DNA of 64,000 bases, from positions 3,472,001 through 3,536,000 of the forward strand of contig NZ_CP014943.1 in the NCBI RefSeq assembly GCF_002077175.1, read 5' to 3'. The DNA is from Colwellia sp. PAMC 21821. Lineage in GTDB: Bacteria; Pseudomonadota; Gammaproteobacteria; Enterobacterales; Alteromonadaceae. A model generated the notes under the pieces. That model was not told the DNA's origin. It saw only the letters and a list, made by a program, of their open reading frames with translations, and did no database searches. This document shows, piece after piece, positions 53,209 through 64,000 of this stretch. Positions within the stretch are counted from its first letter, which is position 1. Each line of letters begins with the position of its first letter. The position numbers were made by a program, and so were the translations under genes.

Positions 53209-53727
53209 TTAAAACATTTTTTCTTTGAGCAACCGCGCCGATAAAACGATAGCGAACACAGCGCTATAGACACCAAATATAACCAACATTACTTGTGGCA
53301 TACTAAAACCAAGAAATTGCCACATAATATCTCCACAATCACCCGTTGCTTCAAATAAGGCGGGTAACCATTGATGTAAAGGTGCCCATGTGGGGAAATT
53401 TGGCACAAACTCACAACTAAATAAAAACGACATGGTTGTAGATTGCATATCAACATGTTCTAAAGCAATGATAAAGCCCCATATAGCTCCTGTGGCCCAT
53501 AAAGCGAAAGCGACAATACGCAACACTACGTTTTGGCATCCAAAGGCTCCAATAACACCGGCTAGAAAAACTCCCCATACTGCTGTGCGTTGATAAATAC
53601 ACATAATGCAGGGCTCAAGTCCCATAAAATATTGAAAGTACAATGCGATCAATTCAAAACATAGGGCACTAACAGCGAGCAGTTGCCACGCTCGTTGATT
53701 TAAAGATAATTGACTTAAACAGTTCAC
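53209..53727 (-). CDS. dsbB: Disulfide bond formation protein B
   Basis: Inner-membrane quinone reductase that reoxidises DsbA. 172 residues with four membrane helices. The first catalytic pair is Cys40-Cys43 ([10 protein letters not shown]), the second Cys105 and Cys131 (FLFSCEFVP and ATGDCGD), as required. Starts with GTG. Lies downstream of nhaB on the same strand, an order seen in many gammaproteobacteria, but a terminator separates them. Confidence 0.95.
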   Translation of the reverse strand: MNCLSQLSLNQRAWQLLAVSALCFELIALYFQYFMGLEPCIMCIYQRTAVWGVFLAGVIGAFGCQNVVLRIVAFALWATGAIWGFIIALEHVDMQSTTMSFLFSCEFVPNFPTWAPLHQWLPALFEATGDCGDIMWQFLGFSMPQVMLVIFGVYSAVFAIVLSARLLKEKMF

Positions 53728-53805
53728 GAAATATTACCTACGACAGGGTTGTTGTTAATCCGAATGGGATGGTTTTTACGAGTCTACGCATGCTAACAAT
53801 AATCA

Positions 53806-53828
53806 AAAAGCGCCACAAGGGCGCTTTT
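53806..53828 (-). terminator. Terminator of nhaB
   Basis: AAAAGCGCC / GGGCGCTTTT with loop ACAA; T run on the minus strand, 38 bases beyond the nhaB stop. Confidence 0.85.
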
Positions 53829-53865
53829 GTTAGATTTTATATCAGCTTATAGCTTGAGCAAATGG

Positions 53866-55455
53866 CTAGTGTCCACCAGGTGCTTTAATTGCAGCTCCAC
53901 CATCATGGTGTTGTATTAGATCTATTTCATAAAAATAGTCAGTAGATTCACTTAAATGCCCAGTTGAGATAGCCAGTAAACCGACAATAGTTAACACTAT
54001 AGTATACGGGAAAGCCATGATGACCATTCGACCATATGACAAACGAATTAACGGAGCTAACGCTGAAGTTAATAAGAATAAGAATGCCGCTTGACCATTT
54101 GGCGTTGCAACGCTTGGTAAGTTGGTACCTGTATTAATCGCTACCGCTAGTAGGTCAAATTGGTCACGAGTAATTTGTCCAGCAGCTAATGCTTTTGTGA
54201 TCTCTGTTATGTATACCGTACCAACGAAAACGTTGTCACTAACCATCGATAAAAAGCCGTTAGCTAGGTAAAACATAACTAACTGCATGTTACCTTCATA
54301 GGTTAATACCCAAGTGATAACTGGCGTAAATAAGCTTTGATCAACAATGACCGCGACAACAGCAAAAAATACCGCTAATAGTGCAGTGAAAGGTAAGGCT
54401 TCTTCAAAGGCATGGCCAATTTGATGCTCTTCAGTAACCCCAGTAAACGCGGTTGCTAGAATGATAACAGATAAGCCAATAATACCGACCGGCGCTAAAT
54501 GCAATGCCAGACCCACAATTAACCAAACGGCAATAACACCTTGGATAACAAGTTTGGCATTATCTAATGTATTGCGCTTTTCACTTTCAGCAATATCATA
54601 TTCATTTAACACATTGTAAACATTTTCAGGCAACGCAACACCGTAACCAAACCATTTTAGTTTTTCTAAAGAGAAACAAGTTAAAAGACCAGCAAAGAAT
54701 ACTGGAATAGTGACTGGTGACATACGAATAGCAAATTCAAGAAATTCCCAACCGGCTTGTTGTCCAATAACTAAGTTTTGAGGTTCACCAACGATAGTAC
54801 AAACACCACCTAACGCCGTACCAACACCAGCATGCATCATTAAATTACGTAAGTAGCCACGAAATTGTTCTAAATCTGCACGTGAATATTCAGCTAATTC
54901 GTTGTCACTGGTATGGTCGTGCTCAATAAGTACATCTTTACCTGAAGCAACTTTGTGGTAAACAGAGTAAAAACCAATAGCAACACTGATGATAACCGCG
55001 ATTACTGTTAAGGCGTCTAAAAAGGCTGATAAGAATGCACCTGAGAAACAGAACAGTAGCGAAACCATGACCTTGGAACGTACTTTAGTCACTATTTTAG
55101 TAAACAAAAACAGTAATAAGCTCTTCATAAAGTAAATGCCGGCCACCATGAAGATTAATAATAAAATCACTTCAAAGTTTAAAATCATTTCATGCATTAC
55201 TTGTCCAGGGCTTGTCATTCCTATGGCAACAGCCTCAATAGCCAATAAGCCACCCGGTTGTAACGGATAACATTTTAGCGCCATGGCTAAGGTAAATATA
55301 AATTCAATAACCAATGCCCAACCTGCGACGTAGGGATCTACAACGAAAAACAATACGGGGTTGATGACTAAAAATGTAATTATTGCGAGTTTGTACCATT
55401 CTGGCGAATTGCCTAGAAAGTTTTTATAAAACGCATTCATGAATGATTGCTGCAT
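53866..55455 (-). CDS. nhaB: Na+/H+ antiporter NhaB
   Basis: Exports Na+ in exchange for protons; 529 residues with about 12 membrane helices, typical NhaB length. Start [28 protein letters not shown] and blocks [62 protein letters not shown] and [22 protein letters not shown] are the family's. Upstream is a palindrome at 55533. In E. coli nhaB is next to fadR; here two extra genes lie between them. Confidence 0.96.
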   Translation of the reverse strand: MQQSFMNAFYKNFLGNSPEWYKLAIITFLVINPVLFFVVDPYVAGWALVIEFIFTLAMALKCYPLQPGGLLAIEAVAIGMTSPGQVMHEMILNFEVILLLIFMVAGIYFMKSLLLFLFTKIVTKVRSKVMVSLLFCFSGAFLSAFLDALTVIAVIISVAIGFYSVYHKVASGKDVLIEHDHTSDNELAEYSRADLEQFRGYLRNLMMHAGVGTALGGVCTIVGEPQNLVIGQQAGWEFLEFAIRMSPVTIPVFFAGLLTCFSLEKLKWFGYGVALPENVYNVLNEYDIAESEKRNTLDNAKLVIQGVIAVWLIVGLALHLAPVGIIGLSVIILATAFTGVTEEHQIGHAFEEALPFTALLAVFFAVVAVIVDQSLFTPVITWVLTYEGNMQLVMFYLANGFLSMVSDNVFVGTVYITEITKALAAGQITRDQFDLLAVAINTGTNLPSVATPNGQAAFLFLLTSALAPLIRLSYGRMVIMAFPYTIVLTIVGLLAISTGHLSESTDYFYEIDLIQHHDGGAAIKAPGGH

Positions 55456-55532
55456 ATTGAACCTTTTGAAAAATTAAGATCTTGAGTTAGAGTGATTTTA
55501 CTGTTTTTTATAATTATTTTTTATAAATTTAA

Positions 55533-55554
55533 TACGCTTAAGAGTTTAAGCGTA
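55533..55554. promoter_or_regulatory. Palindrome upstream of nhaB
   Basis: TACGCTTAA / TTAAGCGTA, perfect 9-base arms with a 4-base spacer, about 80 bases before the nhaB start. Possible regulator site; the protein is unknown. Confidence 0.45.
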
Positions 55555-56112
55555 AATGTAACTATTGTAAATAAGTCAGAGTAAGCTGTTGTGTAGTAAA
55601 ATATCTCTCAAACAATAAATTTAATTAGTGTCGTAAAATCAATAACATAAAAACTACTAAATAAGCGGTTAAAACAAAGTTTATAACTTCTTTTCCATTT
55701 TAAGTGTAGATAAAGCTTGGTTTATTTAAATGTAGTAGATTATTTACCAGTAAGCTCATAACTAACTACACTCAAGTTAAGCTGCTAATTATTTTAATAT
55801 AGGGTAAAACTACTAATTAAATTCATTACCTAGCCTACTTTATACGTAAGAAAAAACGATCAAATATAAGGGGTTTATCTGATAAGTAGTTGTTCAAAGT
55901 AATATGCTGCAACTTTAAATATTAAGCTTGCAGGCATTAAGTGAGGATGGTTTAACCATTAAAAGTGAGCAGCTAATTAATCATCTTGATATTACGTGCC
56001 GTTTTGCCTATATGTACAAGTTTAAACTACACTTTACTTACTTTAATTTTATAGTCGTTGGTGTATTGTAGTCATTATCGCAGCACCTAATGAAATAAAG
56101 GGAGGTATTTAA
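55555..56112. other. Intergenic between nhaB and the HDOD gene
   Basis: 558 AT-rich bases with no credible gene. GGGAGGT just before 56113 is the ribosome site of the HDOD gene. Confidence 0.5.
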
Positions 56113-57015
56113 ATGCTAACAAACAATTCAACGGCTTTTTATGACGTCATGTTTGGCGATGTTAACGCTGAAATACCAATGCATAAGCTCGAAATCAAGA
56201 TATTGCAAAAAGTAAAAGTAATATTAAATGATCCCAAAATGCTCGGTCAGCATATTCCCGCACTTCCCGCTATGTTAGTTCGTTTATTAAATACAATTCA
56301 AGATCCTGATTCAGACGTATCGAGTTTTGTTGAAATAATAAAACAAGATCCATCATTCGCCATAGAAGTGTTACAAAAAGCGAACTCTGCAACTTATCAT
56401 CGAGGTGATAAAGAAATACTATCGTTGAGTCGAGCAGTGTCGTTTATAGGTTTAGCAGGTCTTTTACGAATTGCGACTACGCTTTTAATGGCGAGAGTTA
56501 TTCCTTGCAAACCCATTTATTACAAAATGTTTGGTAAACAAATTTGGCTTCACTCTGTGCAGTGCGCCACACTCTGTGAACTATTAGCCGATAATAATGA
56601 CGAAAATGGTTTTGACGGCTATTTCTTAGGTCTGATTCATGATTTAGGGAAAATTATCATATTTGATTGTCTTTCTAAGGCTTTAGCCGAAGAGATAACA
56701 AGTTTACCAGGAACAAAAATTTTTAAAGAGTTGATGACTGAAATGTCTGTCGATATCAGTTATTTGATCGCGATAGAGTGGAACCTACCGAATATTTACT
56801 GCGAAGGTTTACGGCAACAAAAAACTGAAAACCGTTCAGCTTTAGCTGCGTTGTTATATAAAGCAGATAAATTAAGCGAAGTATATTTGTTGATGATGAA
56901 GGGGATAGTTTCTGAAGAAACTTGTGCAGATATACTGGCTAAAAATTCCGTCGATAAAGCACTTTGGCTTGAGTTTACTGGAATTGCCGCTGAAATCGAA
57001 GTCAGAATAGTTTGA
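56113..57015 (+). CDS. HDOD-domain signalling protein
   Basis: 300 residues, cytoplasmic. The HDOD core (about 45-235) is clear: IPALPAMLVRLLNTIQDPDSDVSSFVEIIKQDPSFAIEVLQKANSATYH, SLSRAVSFIGLAGLLRIATTLLMARV and GLIHDLGKIIIF. HDOD proteins are related to HD phosphohydrolases, usually without activity, and act as signalling scaffolds. No second domain is evident. It sits between nhaB and fadR, which are neighbours in related genomes, so it is probably an insertion. Confidence 0.88.
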   Translation: MLTNNSTAFYDVMFGDVNAEIPMHKLEIKILQKVKVILNDPKMLGQHIPALPAMLVRLLNTIQDPDSDVSSFVEIIKQDPSFAIEVLQKANSATYHRGDKEILSLSRAVSFIGLAGLLRIATTLLMARVIPCKPIYYKMFGKQIWLHSVQCATLCELLADNNDENGFDGYFLGLIHDLGKIIIFDCLSKALAEEITSLPGTKIFKELMTEMSVDISYLIAIEWNLPNIYCEGLRQQKTENRSALAALLYKADKLSEVYLLMMKGIVSEETCADILAKNSVDKALWLEFTGIAAEIEVRIV

Positions 57016-57559
57016 GCTGATTAGATAAGGTGATTTTCAAAACAACTGAATAGACAATTCATCTTTTGACTTTTGCATTACGTAACATGTGCTTTTTCTT
57101 GCCAAAAAAACTGAAAAAATATTTATCCAAACCTACATAAACCTATATAAAAAATCACCTTTTATTTATATATCCCGACTCTAAAATCGTGGTTGATAAT
57201 CGGTAGTTCTCCCCATTTGACGAATGTTTTAGTCCAATAAAACAATGATTTAAACTTATTGTAGTCAGAGTGTTCTATTCTATTCTATGTAAAGCCTATT
57301 TAAATGGTCTATTTCATATATAACTGCACTTGTATTTTAGCTGATTAATTAAGTAGTCTAGGTAGTTATGTTTTGCTTACGGATTTGTATTCATCATTTT
57401 TGAATTCATCGATATTATAATACAGCGTTAAACTGAAGTGGTTTTACACATGTTTAGCCCATATTTAGCCAGCTTAAATAATATTAATCTAGAAATTATG
57501 TACCGAGCGCCTGAAGTACTATATGTTAGGCACATTCACATTTATGATAGTAAAAACGT
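57016..57559. other. Intergenic, no gene seen
   Basis: 544 AT-rich bases. AAGGTGATTTT (57027-57037) and AAAATCACCTT (57151-57161) are perfect inverted 11-mers 113 bases apart. Otherwise nothing recognised. Confidence 0.45.
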
Positions 57560-57877
57560 ATGGCATTAAAGGTAGATTTAAGGCACTTTCTTGATGAAGA
57601 AGGTAACGTATTAGCGCTTACTGCTCAAGCAAAAAAGGTGTTTGAATTCCTCACTAAAATAGTGATGTCGGTTTCTGAAAATATTGAAAAACCACTAATA
57701 GATGTCGACTTGAAATGTAATACCCGAGCTGATGATCTGACCTGTGATGGAGACATTAAAGCAAAGTGTATATCAATTAGCATGATTGAGTGGCATTGCG
57801 ACTCCTGTGAAGCTTCTGGGACTGTCTCTAATTGGCATGGCAGCACATGGGATAAGCAAGTACGTATTATTCATTAA
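57560..57877 (+). CDS. Small Cys/Trp-rich protein, hypothetical
   Basis: 105 residues. The N-terminus MALKVDLRHFLDEEGNVLALTAQAKKVFEFLTKIV and the C-terminal MIEWHCDSCEASGTVSNWHGSTWDK look like a known family of short uncharacterised bacterial proteins that combine this start with a WxCxxCxxxGxxxNWxGTxWD end. The CxxC with another two Cys (LKCNTRADDLTC) could bind zinc. No ribosome site of note. Function unknown. Lies in the extra segment between nhaB and fadR. Confidence 0.6.
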   Translation: MALKVDLRHFLDEEGNVLALTAQAKKVFEFLTKIVMSVSENIEKPLIDVDLKCNTRADDLTCDGDIKAKCISISMIEWHCDSCEASGTVSNWHGSTWDKQVRIIH

Positions 57878-58326
57878 TATGCAATGAAGCTTAGGACGGG
57901 CACCTAACTGTGGGAACCCAAAGGCAGGATCTGTCAGAAGCCAATTATTTGAACAATATAGTTTAATGCCAAAACCCAATAATTTAGCTGCATAATCAAT
58001 GTGCTAACTTAGCCATTATACCTCTTCATACAAAGTAATATACTTTTGAGTTACCTTTTACGTTGCCAATGATTTTGGGGGGGTAATAATACCTTTGTAC
58101 TAAAGACTAGTATGAAACTTACAAAATATTCATCCTTTGGGCTTAAATAGTAACTGAAAGCATTAAGCTTTTTCTGGTATCTGAATGTTGAGTCTTAAGT
58201 TTAATACTCAGAATGCTCTAAATTATTAATTTAAAAGGCGCTAGCCACATATATCAACTTGTGTCGATTGATTGTTCTGGTACAATCAGTTTCAATTACA
58301 GTTAACTCGAAGTGATGTGGAGCCCT
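57878..58326. other. Intergenic upstream of fadR
   Basis: About 450 bases, with a G run at 58074-58083. Holds the fadR promoter; no gene or clear operator seen. Confidence 0.4.
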
Positions 58327-59037
58327 ATGGTTATAAAAGCGCACAGTCCAGCAGGATTTGCCGAACAATATATTGTTGAATCTATTTGGAATGGTGGATT
58401 TCCACCGGGTACTATTTTACCCGCTGAACGTGAATTATCAGAACTCATCGGCGTCACAAGAACGACATTAAGAGAAGTGCTACAGCGCTTAGCACGCGAT
58501 GGTTGGTTGACCATAAAACACGGTAAACCGACTAAAGTTAATAATTTTTGGGAAACATCTAGTCTCAATATTCTTGAAACATTAGCACAGCTTGATCAAG
58601 AGGGTATTCCTGACCTAGTCGAAAATTTGCTGTCGGCGCGAACTAATATCAGTGCAATTTATGTGCGTGGCGCTATTAAAAATAACCCTGAAAAAACTAT
58701 AGAGTTATTGTCGGCTATTGAAGATGTTGAAGATACTGGCGAAGCTTTTGCAGAGTTTGATTATAAACTCAATAAGGAGCTTGTAGTTGCTTCTGGTAAT
58801 TCTATTTATTTATTGATTTTAAACGGCTTTAGAGGTTTGTACTCGCGTTTAGGTAGTTTGTATTTTGCTCACCCTAGAGGCCGAGAAATAACGCGAACAT
58901 TTTATAAAAAACTGATTGAATTAGCAAAAGCTGGCCAATTTGACGAGTCGGTATACGCGGTTAGAAAATACGGTGTTGAGTCGGGTAAACTCTGGATAGA
59001 GCTAAAAGACGAAGTGTTAAAAGAGCTTGCTGAATAA
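58327..59037 (+). CDS. fadR: Fatty acid metabolism regulator FadR
   Basis: GntR-family regulator that represses beta-oxidation and activates unsaturated fatty acid synthesis, released by long-chain acyl-CoA. 236 residues from the ATG at 58327 ([21 protein letters not shown]), the start used by E. coli FadR; earlier GTG/ATG codons at 58312/58315 would add a few non-conserved residues. HTH block [47 protein letters not shown] is near identical to the family. The C-terminal FCD-like ligand domain is complete. Convergent with spoVR and sharing its terminator, as in E. coli fadR/ycgB. Confidence 0.97.
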   Translation: MVIKAHSPAGFAEQYIVESIWNGGFPPGTILPAERELSELIGVTRTTLREVLQRLARDGWLTIKHGKPTKVNNFWETSSLNILETLAQLDQEGIPDLVENLLSARTNISAIYVRGAIKNNPEKTIELLSAIEDVEDTGEAFAEFDYKLNKELVVASGNSIYLLILNGFRGLYSRLGSLYFAHPRGREITRTFYKKLIELAKAGQFDESVYAVRKYGVESGKLWIELKDEVLKELAE

Positions 59038-59072
59038 GTTAATAACCAAACGTTAAATCTATAATTACGCAA

Positions 59073-59100
59073 GAAAGGCAACTAGACAGTTGCCTTTTTT
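59073..59100. terminator. Terminator between fadR and spoVR
   Basis: AAAGGCAACT / AGTTGCCTTT with loop AGAC, followed by TTTT on the plus strand. Confidence 0.88.
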
Positions 59101-59105
59101 ATTGC

Positions 59106-60608
59106 CTATTCATCGGGTTGTGGGCATTGTGCAATAATTTCGTCTACGCCTTGTTCATTTTCTTGTAATAGTTTTACATCAAACTTCCAAAGGTAATATA
59201 GGTGCTTTAATACTTCATCTTTCGAGTCTGCAAGTGCTACTTGTTGATGCGGAATATAGCGTAAAGTTAATGAGCGATCGCCGCTAATATCAGCATTAGT
59301 TATTTGAATGTTAGCTTCTAAATTACTTAAGTTGTATTGGTCAGATAACATAGTGCGTATTTTTTGATAGCCACTTTGATTATGAATAGCGCCAACCTCG
59401 ATATAACTTTTATTGCTGTCATCGTGTAAATGAAATAGTTTAAAATCTCGCATTAACTTCGGCGATAAATACTGACTTATAAAGCTTTCATCTTTAAAGT
59501 TTTCCATGGCAAAGTGTACGGTATCAAGCCAATTACTGCCTGCTATGTCAGGAAACCATTGCTTGTCCTCTTCGGTTGGGCTTTCACATATCCGTCTAAT
59601 ATCTATAAACATATTAAAACCTAATGCGTAGGGGTTTATACCAGAGTAGTAAGGGCTGTTATAGTCAACTTGTGCGACAACATTCGTATGATTATGTAAA
59701 AACTCTAACATGAATTTCTCGGTCACTAAGCCTTCATCATAAAGATGGTTTAAAATGGTATAGTGCCAAAAACAAGCCCAACCTTCATTCATAACTTGGG
59801 TCTGCTTTTGAGGGTAAAAATATTGTGAAACTTTTCTTACAATGCGAACTAATTCACGTTGCCAAGGTTTTAAAAGTGGAGCATTTTTTTCGATAAAATA
59901 GAGAATGTTTTCTTGCGGCTCGGTTGGAAATACCGCTTTAGTCTGTCCACCATCATTTTCATCATTTGAAACGGTTCGCCAAAGCATGTTGACTTGTGAC
60001 TGTAGGTAAGATTCTCGTTCTTTTTGTCGCTTTAATTCTGCTTCCAGTGATATTTTTTGTGGTCGTTTATAGCGGTCTACACCATGATTCATTAGCGCAT
60101 GACAAGCGTCAAGGCATGCTTCAACATCGTCAATCCCATGTTTATGCTCACAGTCAGCAATGTATTTTTTGGCGAATACTAAGTAATCAATAATGGAACT
60201 AGCGTCGGTCCATGATTTAAATAAATAATTACCTTTGAAAAATGAGTTATGTCCATAGCAAGCGTGTGCCATAACGAGTGCTTGCATCGCCATGGAGTTT
60301 TCTTCCATTAAATACGAAATACAGGGGTCAGAGTTAATCACAATTTCATAAGCTAAGCCCATTTGTCCTCGTTTATAGGTTTGCTCAGTTTGTATAAATT
60401 TTTTACCGTAAGTCCAATGGTTGTAACCAATGGGCATGCCGACACTCGCGTAGGCGTCCATCATTTGCTCGGCGGTGATCACTTCAATTTGGTTCGTGTA
60501 AGTATCTAAACGATAATGTTTTGCAACACGTTCAATTTCACTTTGATATTGTTCGAGCTTAGGAAATGTCCAGTCACTGCTATCGTCGAGTGGTTTTCGC
60601 TTAGTCAT
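59106..60608 (-). CDS. SpoVR family protein (YcgB)
   Basis: 500 residues, cytoplasmic. Highly conserved family of unknown biochemistry; E. coli YcgB is the same protein, next to fadR. Blocks seen: SMAMQALVMAHACYGHNSFFKGNYLFKSW, NEGWACFWHYTILNHLYDEG, YNSPYYSGINPYALGFNMFIDIRRICE and the C-terminal LTLRYIPHQQVAL. Expressed with the PrkA-type kinase and DUF444 protein in many bacteria, usually in stationary phase or nitrogen stress. It is the last gene of the yeaG-yeaH-spoVR set, 300 bases from yeaH because a small repeated element has inserted between them. Confidence 0.94.
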   Translation of the reverse strand: MTKRKPLDDSSDWTFPKLEQYQSEIERVAKHYRLDTYTNQIEVITAEQMMDAYASVGMPIGYNHWTYGKKFIQTEQTYKRGQMGLAYEIVINSDPCISYLMEENSMAMQALVMAHACYGHNSFFKGNYLFKSWTDASSIIDYLVFAKKYIADCEHKHGIDDVEACLDACHALMNHGVDRYKRPQKISLEAELKRQKERESYLQSQVNMLWRTVSNDENDGGQTKAVFPTEPQENILYFIEKNAPLLKPWQRELVRIVRKVSQYFYPQKQTQVMNEGWACFWHYTILNHLYDEGLVTEKFMLEFLHNHTNVVAQVDYNSPYYSGINPYALGFNMFIDIRRICESPTEEDKQWFPDIAGSNWLDTVHFAMENFKDESFISQYLSPKLMRDFKLFHLHDDSNKSYIEVGAIHNQSGYQKIRTMLSDQYNLSNLEANIQITNADISGDRSLTLRYIPHQQVALADSKDEVLKHLYYLWKFDVKLLQENEQGVDEIIAQCPQPDE

Positions 60609-60617
60609 AAAAACTCC

Positions 60618-60829
60618 TTATACCAATTGAAACGAATAATCGATCATTTTAAGGTGGTGTAAATATAAAATACCTTCGTGCTTGCATGGCCGTTTTAGCC
60701 GTTTTAGCCATTTCGTCATAGCTTGCGCAATTCGCTAATGACTTTTATCCTTGAAAATATATGGCCCCGGGGCATTTATAAATCGATTCACGTCAATGTA
60801 AGTACTTATGTTTAGCCTGAAATAATAAA
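60618..60829. repeat. Small repeated (MITE-like) element between yeaH and spoVR
   Basis: Left end TTATACCAATTGAAACGAATAAT... (60618) and right end ...GTACTTATGTTTAGCC (to 60829) are the same as those flanking the IS110-family element at 51319/52897. No coding frame. About 212 bases. The interior has GCCGTTTTA tandem repeats (60687-60708). Confidence 0.6.
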
Positions 60830-60912
60830 AATCTACTGTCAGTAAATTATCTATTGCTCGAAAAGATACTTATGAATATTTAGTTTTTCTTATAATTAAT
60901 CACTTAACATGA

Positions 60913-62196
60913 CTACGCCGCTTGTACACTTTTTCTCTTAAATAACGCTCTAAATACAGGGTATATATCTTCAACTGTTCTTATGTGTTCCATTGAAAAG
61001 GCATCATTGGTATCAGCAATTTGTGAATATTGTTGCCAAAGGCTTTGATGAGCACGTTGAGTGATTTCGATATAACTGAAGTATCTTGATTTTGGCAATA
61101 TACTTTCGCGCATTAATTGCTGGCAGTGTGGCGAGTCGTCAGCCCAATTATCGCCATCGGACGCTTGTGCGCCATAGACATTCCATTCTTTCTCATTATA
61201 GCGCTGTTCTATAATGTCGATCATCAGTTCTAAAGCGCTTGAAGCAATGGTTCCGCCGGTTTCTTGTGAATAAAAAAACTCATGTTCATCCACTTCTTTA
61301 GCTTGAGTATGGTGGCGAATATAAACCACGTCGATGGTTTCATATGTGCGAGTAAGAAATAGGTATAAAAGAATATAAAAGCGCTTGGCGATATCTTTAG
61401 TTGCTTGATCCATAGAGCCAGAAACATCCATTAAACAAAACATCACCGCTTTTGAGCTTGGGACAGCTTGTTTGGCATAATTACGATAGCGTAAGTCAAA
61501 CGAGTCAATAAAAGGCACTTTGCTAATGCTAGCCTTAATGATTTCAATAGCTTTTATAAGCTTGTTTTTAGCTCGAACGTTGTCGTGTCTATCTTGTTCG
61601 AGCAAGGCTAATTCTGCTTCGAGCGCTTTAAGTTGGCGGCGTTTATCAGCCGTCATGGCAATTCTGCGCGCTATTGAGCCTTGTAACGATTTTACAATAT
61701 CAATATTTGAGGCTGCGCCTTCCGCGCAATAACCGGAGCGTACGGTTTTATAATCAATAATTGTATCTAATTGATTTTGTTCTAAATTAGGCAGTTCTAA
61801 ATCTTCAAAAAGTAAATTTAGATATTCATCCTTAGAAATAGAGAAAACAAAGTCGTCACTACCTTCACCAGAATCACTCGCGTCGCCTTGACCACTGCCC
61901 TGACCTTGGCCTTGCTGTTGCGGTGGTCGAGCAATTTGATCGCCGGTCGTAAACTGGTCATTACCCGGGTGTACACGGTCTTTAATGCCACCACTACCTT
62001 GATGAAAAAAAGGTTCACTTAAGTCTTTTTTGGTGATGGTAATGTTTTCACCACTGGTAATATCAGTTACGCCACGTTTATTTATCGCCTCAGATACAGA
62101 CTGCTTAATTTGGCTTTTATAACGCCTGATAAAACGTTGGCGGTTAACCGTACTTTTATTTTTGCTATTTAACCGCCTATCGATAAAGTTTGTCAT
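60913..62196 (-). CDS. yeaH: YeaH/DUF444 family protein
   Basis: 427 residues. The N-terminus ([34 protein letters not shown]) and the Gly/Gln-rich acidic linker are typical of YeaH. The C-terminal von Willebrand A-like domain has a MIDAS-type motif: [15 protein letters not shown], and [13 protein letters not shown]. Partner of the serine kinase YeaG. A good AGGAGC site precedes the ATG. Downstream of yeaG by 40 bases and therefore co-transcribed. Confidence 0.95.
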   Translation of the reverse strand: MTNFIDRRLNSKNKSTVNRQRFIRRYKSQIKQSVSEAINKRGVTDITSGENITITKKDLSEPFFHQGSGGIKDRVHPGNDQFTTGDQIARPPQQQGQGQGSGQGDASDSGEGSDDFVFSISKDEYLNLLFEDLELPNLEQNQLDTIIDYKTVRSGYCAEGAASNIDIVKSLQGSIARRIAMTADKRRQLKALEAELALLEQDRHDNVRAKNKLIKAIEIIKASISKVPFIDSFDLRYRNYAKQAVPSSKAVMFCLMDVSGSMDQATKDIAKRFYILLYLFLTRTYETIDVVYIRHHTQAKEVDEHEFFYSQETGGTIASSALELMIDIIEQRYNEKEWNVYGAQASDGDNWADDSPHCQQLMRESILPKSRYFSYIEITQRAHQSLWQQYSQIADTNDAFSMEHIRTVEDIYPVFRALFKRKSVQAA

Positions 62197-62236
62197 ATAT
62201 GCTCCTAACTTAGTCGTAATGAGGACTAAGTAATAC

Positions 62237-64000
62237 CTAAGAAGATTTTCTTACGCGCAAATACCATTCAGAAAGTAATCTGACTTGTTTTTTGGTGTAG
62301 CCCTTAGTCATCATACGTTCAACAAAGTCGTCGTGTTTTTGTTGATCATCATTAGATGTTTTCGTGTTAAATGAAATCACAGGTAATAAGTCTTCCGTAT
62401 TTGAGAACATTTTTTTCTCGATAACCGTGCGTAATTTTTCGTAGCTGGTCCATAACGGATTTGTGCCATTGTTGTTGGCTTTGGCGCGCAGGACGAAATT
62501 TACAATTTCATTTCTGAAATCTTTCGGATTACTAATGCCAGCTGGCTTCTCTATTTTTTCTAATTCGTTATTCAGTGCTTCACGGTCAAATAGTTGTCCG
62601 GTTTCAGCATCTCGGTACTCTTGATCTTGGATCCAAAAGTCAGCATAAGTAACATAGCGGTCAAAAATATTTTGACCGTATTCAGAATATGACTCTAAAT
62701 AAGCCGTTTGAATCTCCTTGCCAATAAACTCAATAAACTGAGGTGATAAATAGCCTTTAATAAACTCTAAATATCGATCACTGGTTTCCTTCGGTAGCTG
62801 CTCACGTTCTATTTGCTGTTCAAGTACATAAAATAAATGCACAGGGTTTGCCGCAACTTCTAAATGGTCAAAGTTGAAAACACGGGATAATATTTTAAAA
62901 GCAAAGCGGGTTGATAGCCCAGACATACCTTCATCGATGCCTGCATACTCTCGGTATTCTTGATATGATTTTGCTTTTGGATCGGTATCTTTTAAGCTTT
63001 CACCGTCATACACGCGCATTTTAGAATAAATACTGGAGTTCTCTGGGTCTTTTAAGCGTGAAAGCACCGAGAATTGTGCTAATGTTTCTAACGTGTCTGG
63101 TGCACATTGGGCTGTATTTAATTCACTGTTTTCTAATAATTTTTTATAAATTTTAACTTCTTCAGAAACTCGCATGCAGTAAGGCACTTTAACAATATAA
63201 ACACGGTCTAAAAATGCCTCATTGTTTTTATTATTTCTAAAGGTTGTCCATTCTGACTCATTAGAATGAGCCAGTAAAATACCGTTAAAGGGTAGTGCAG
63301 ATAGGCCTTCAGTTGGATTGTAATTACCTTCTTGTGTCGCCGTTAAAAGCGGGTGTAGCACCTTAATTGGCGCTTTAAACATTTCAACAAACTCCATTAA
63401 GCCCTGGTTGGCACGACATAAAGCGCCTGAGTAGCTATAAGCATCAGGATCATTCTGTGCAAAGTGCTCTAATTGGCGAATATCTACTTTACCCACTAAC
63501 GCTGATATATCTTGGTTGTTGTCATCACCGGGCTCGGTTTTAGCAACGGCAATTTGGTCAAGAATAGAAGGATAAATCTTTATCACTTCAAATTTCGCAA
63601 TATCGCCCTTAAATTCGTGTAAACGTTTGGCAATCCAAGGTGACATTATTGTACTTAGGTATCGCTCAGGAATATTATATTCTTGTTGTAATATTTTACC
63701 GTCAGCATTGGCATCAAATAAACAAAATGGGTGGTCATTTACTGGACTGCGCGTACCGTTTGCACTAAGTACATAAATAGGCTCTTGCTGCATTAGTGCT
63801 TTTAGTTTTTCGGCTAATGATGATTTACCGCCACCTACAGGACCGAGTAAATAGAGAATTTGTTTCTGCTCTTCTAAGCCTTGAGAAGCGTGAGTGAGGT
63901 AGGCAACAATTTGTTCTATTGCTTCTTCCATACCATAAAAATCTTTAAAGGCGGGGTAGCGGGCAATAACCCGATTAGAGAATATTCTGCTTAAACAAGG
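62237..64000 (-). CDS. yeaG: PrkA family serine protein kinase (YeaG), 5' end outside window
   Basis: AAA+-like serine kinase of the PrkA family, involved in nutrient-stress responses. 588 codons are visible; the frame continues past the window edge (residues upstream of MEEAI read [21 protein letters not shown], the expected family sequence), so a family length of about 640 is expected. Walker [18 protein letters not shown], the conserved [34 protein letters not shown], and the C-terminal PrkA kinase domain (LYRxNLxYLEQ-like region [27 protein letters not shown]). First gene of the yeaG-yeaH-spoVR operon. Confidence 0.96.
   Translation of the reverse strand, partial: PCLSRIFSNRVIARYPAFKDFYGMEEAIEQIVAYLTHASQGLEEQKQILYLLGPVGGGKSSLAEKLKALMQQEPIYVLSANGTRSPVNDHPFCLFDANADGKILQQEYNIPERYLSTIMSPWIAKRLHEFKGDIAKFEVIKIYPSILDQIAVAKTEPGDDNNQDISALVGKVDIRQLEHFAQNDPDAYSYSGALCRANQGLMEFVEMFKAPIKVLHPLLTATQEGNYNPTEGLSALPFNGILLAHSNESEWTTFRNNKNNEAFLDRVYIVKVPYCMRVSEEVKIYKKLLENSELNTAQCAPDTLETLAQFSVLSRLKDPENSSIYSKMRVYDGESLKDTDPKAKSYQEYREYAGIDEGMSGLSTRFAFKILSRVFNFDHLEVAANPVHLFYVLEQQIEREQLPKETSDRYLEFIKGYLSPQFIEFIGKEIQTAYLESYSEYGQNIFDRYVTYADFWIQDQEYRDAETGQLFDREALNNELEKIEKPAGISNPKDFRNEIVNFVLRAKANNNGTNPLWTSYEKLRTVIEKKMFSNTEDLLPVISFNTKTSNDDQQKHDDFVERMMTKGYTKKQVRLLSEWYLRVRKSS

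Overview
The window looks like chromosomal DNA of a low-GC marine gammaproteobacterium of the Alteromonadales, probably Colwellia/Thalassotalea-like. This is inferred from AT-rich codon use, the conserved dsbB-nhaB-fadR-spoVR order, the psrA-like/nagZ pair, a BCCT transporter, a TonB receptor, a PEP-CTERM protein and several secreted peptidases. No rRNA, tRNA or CRISPR array was seen.

Layout. 1-1324: end of an IS630-type element whose 3' third is duplicated in tandem. 1778-8329: three secreted subtilisin-like (S8) proteases with different C-terminal tails; the third ends in DGMLWRT repeats. 8692-14865: a two-component-propeller/degenerate GGDEF regulator, convergent and overlapping with a one-protein hybrid histidine kinase carrying an AraC-type output. 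15062-24639: YgjP-like metallopeptidase, S9 lipoprotein peptidase, pgi, and a TetR-controlled RND pump. 24640-32700: an accessory region with short or orphan genes, a REP-associated (RAYT) transposase with cognate-like motifs, a decayed RAYT start interrupted by what looks like a group II intron 5' fragment, a broken 5' piece of rimO, a standalone TIR-like/winged-helix protein, an attC-like hairpin and a dispersed GTCCGCTT palindrome family. 32710-45341: TPR-sulfotransferase, TonB receptor, frameshifted BCCT transporter with a MarR regulator, NRAMP-like transporter, DUF1707 protein and a marR-hlyD-DUF2955 efflux operon. 45505-51315: M2 peptidyl-dipeptidase, a possible small RNA, psrA-like TetR, nagZ, SLC13 transporter. 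51319-52925: an IS110-family (IS1111-type) element inside a small repeated element; a related uninterrupted copy lies at 60618-60829. 53209-64000: dsbB, nhaB, HDOD protein, small Cys/His protein, fadR, then spoVR, yeaH and a partial yeaG.

How the genes may work together. The first 18 kb look like a peptide-scavenging neighbourhood: S8 endoproteases would release peptides, and the S9 lipoprotein and later the M2 dipeptidase would trim them. The two large regulators between them are candidate sensors. The accessory region contains the best candidate for something undescribed: a lone TIR-like NADase-type protein with its own winged-helix domain and no visible partner, followed by an integron-like recombination site. 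Functional statements rest on motifs read by eye; no database search was possible.
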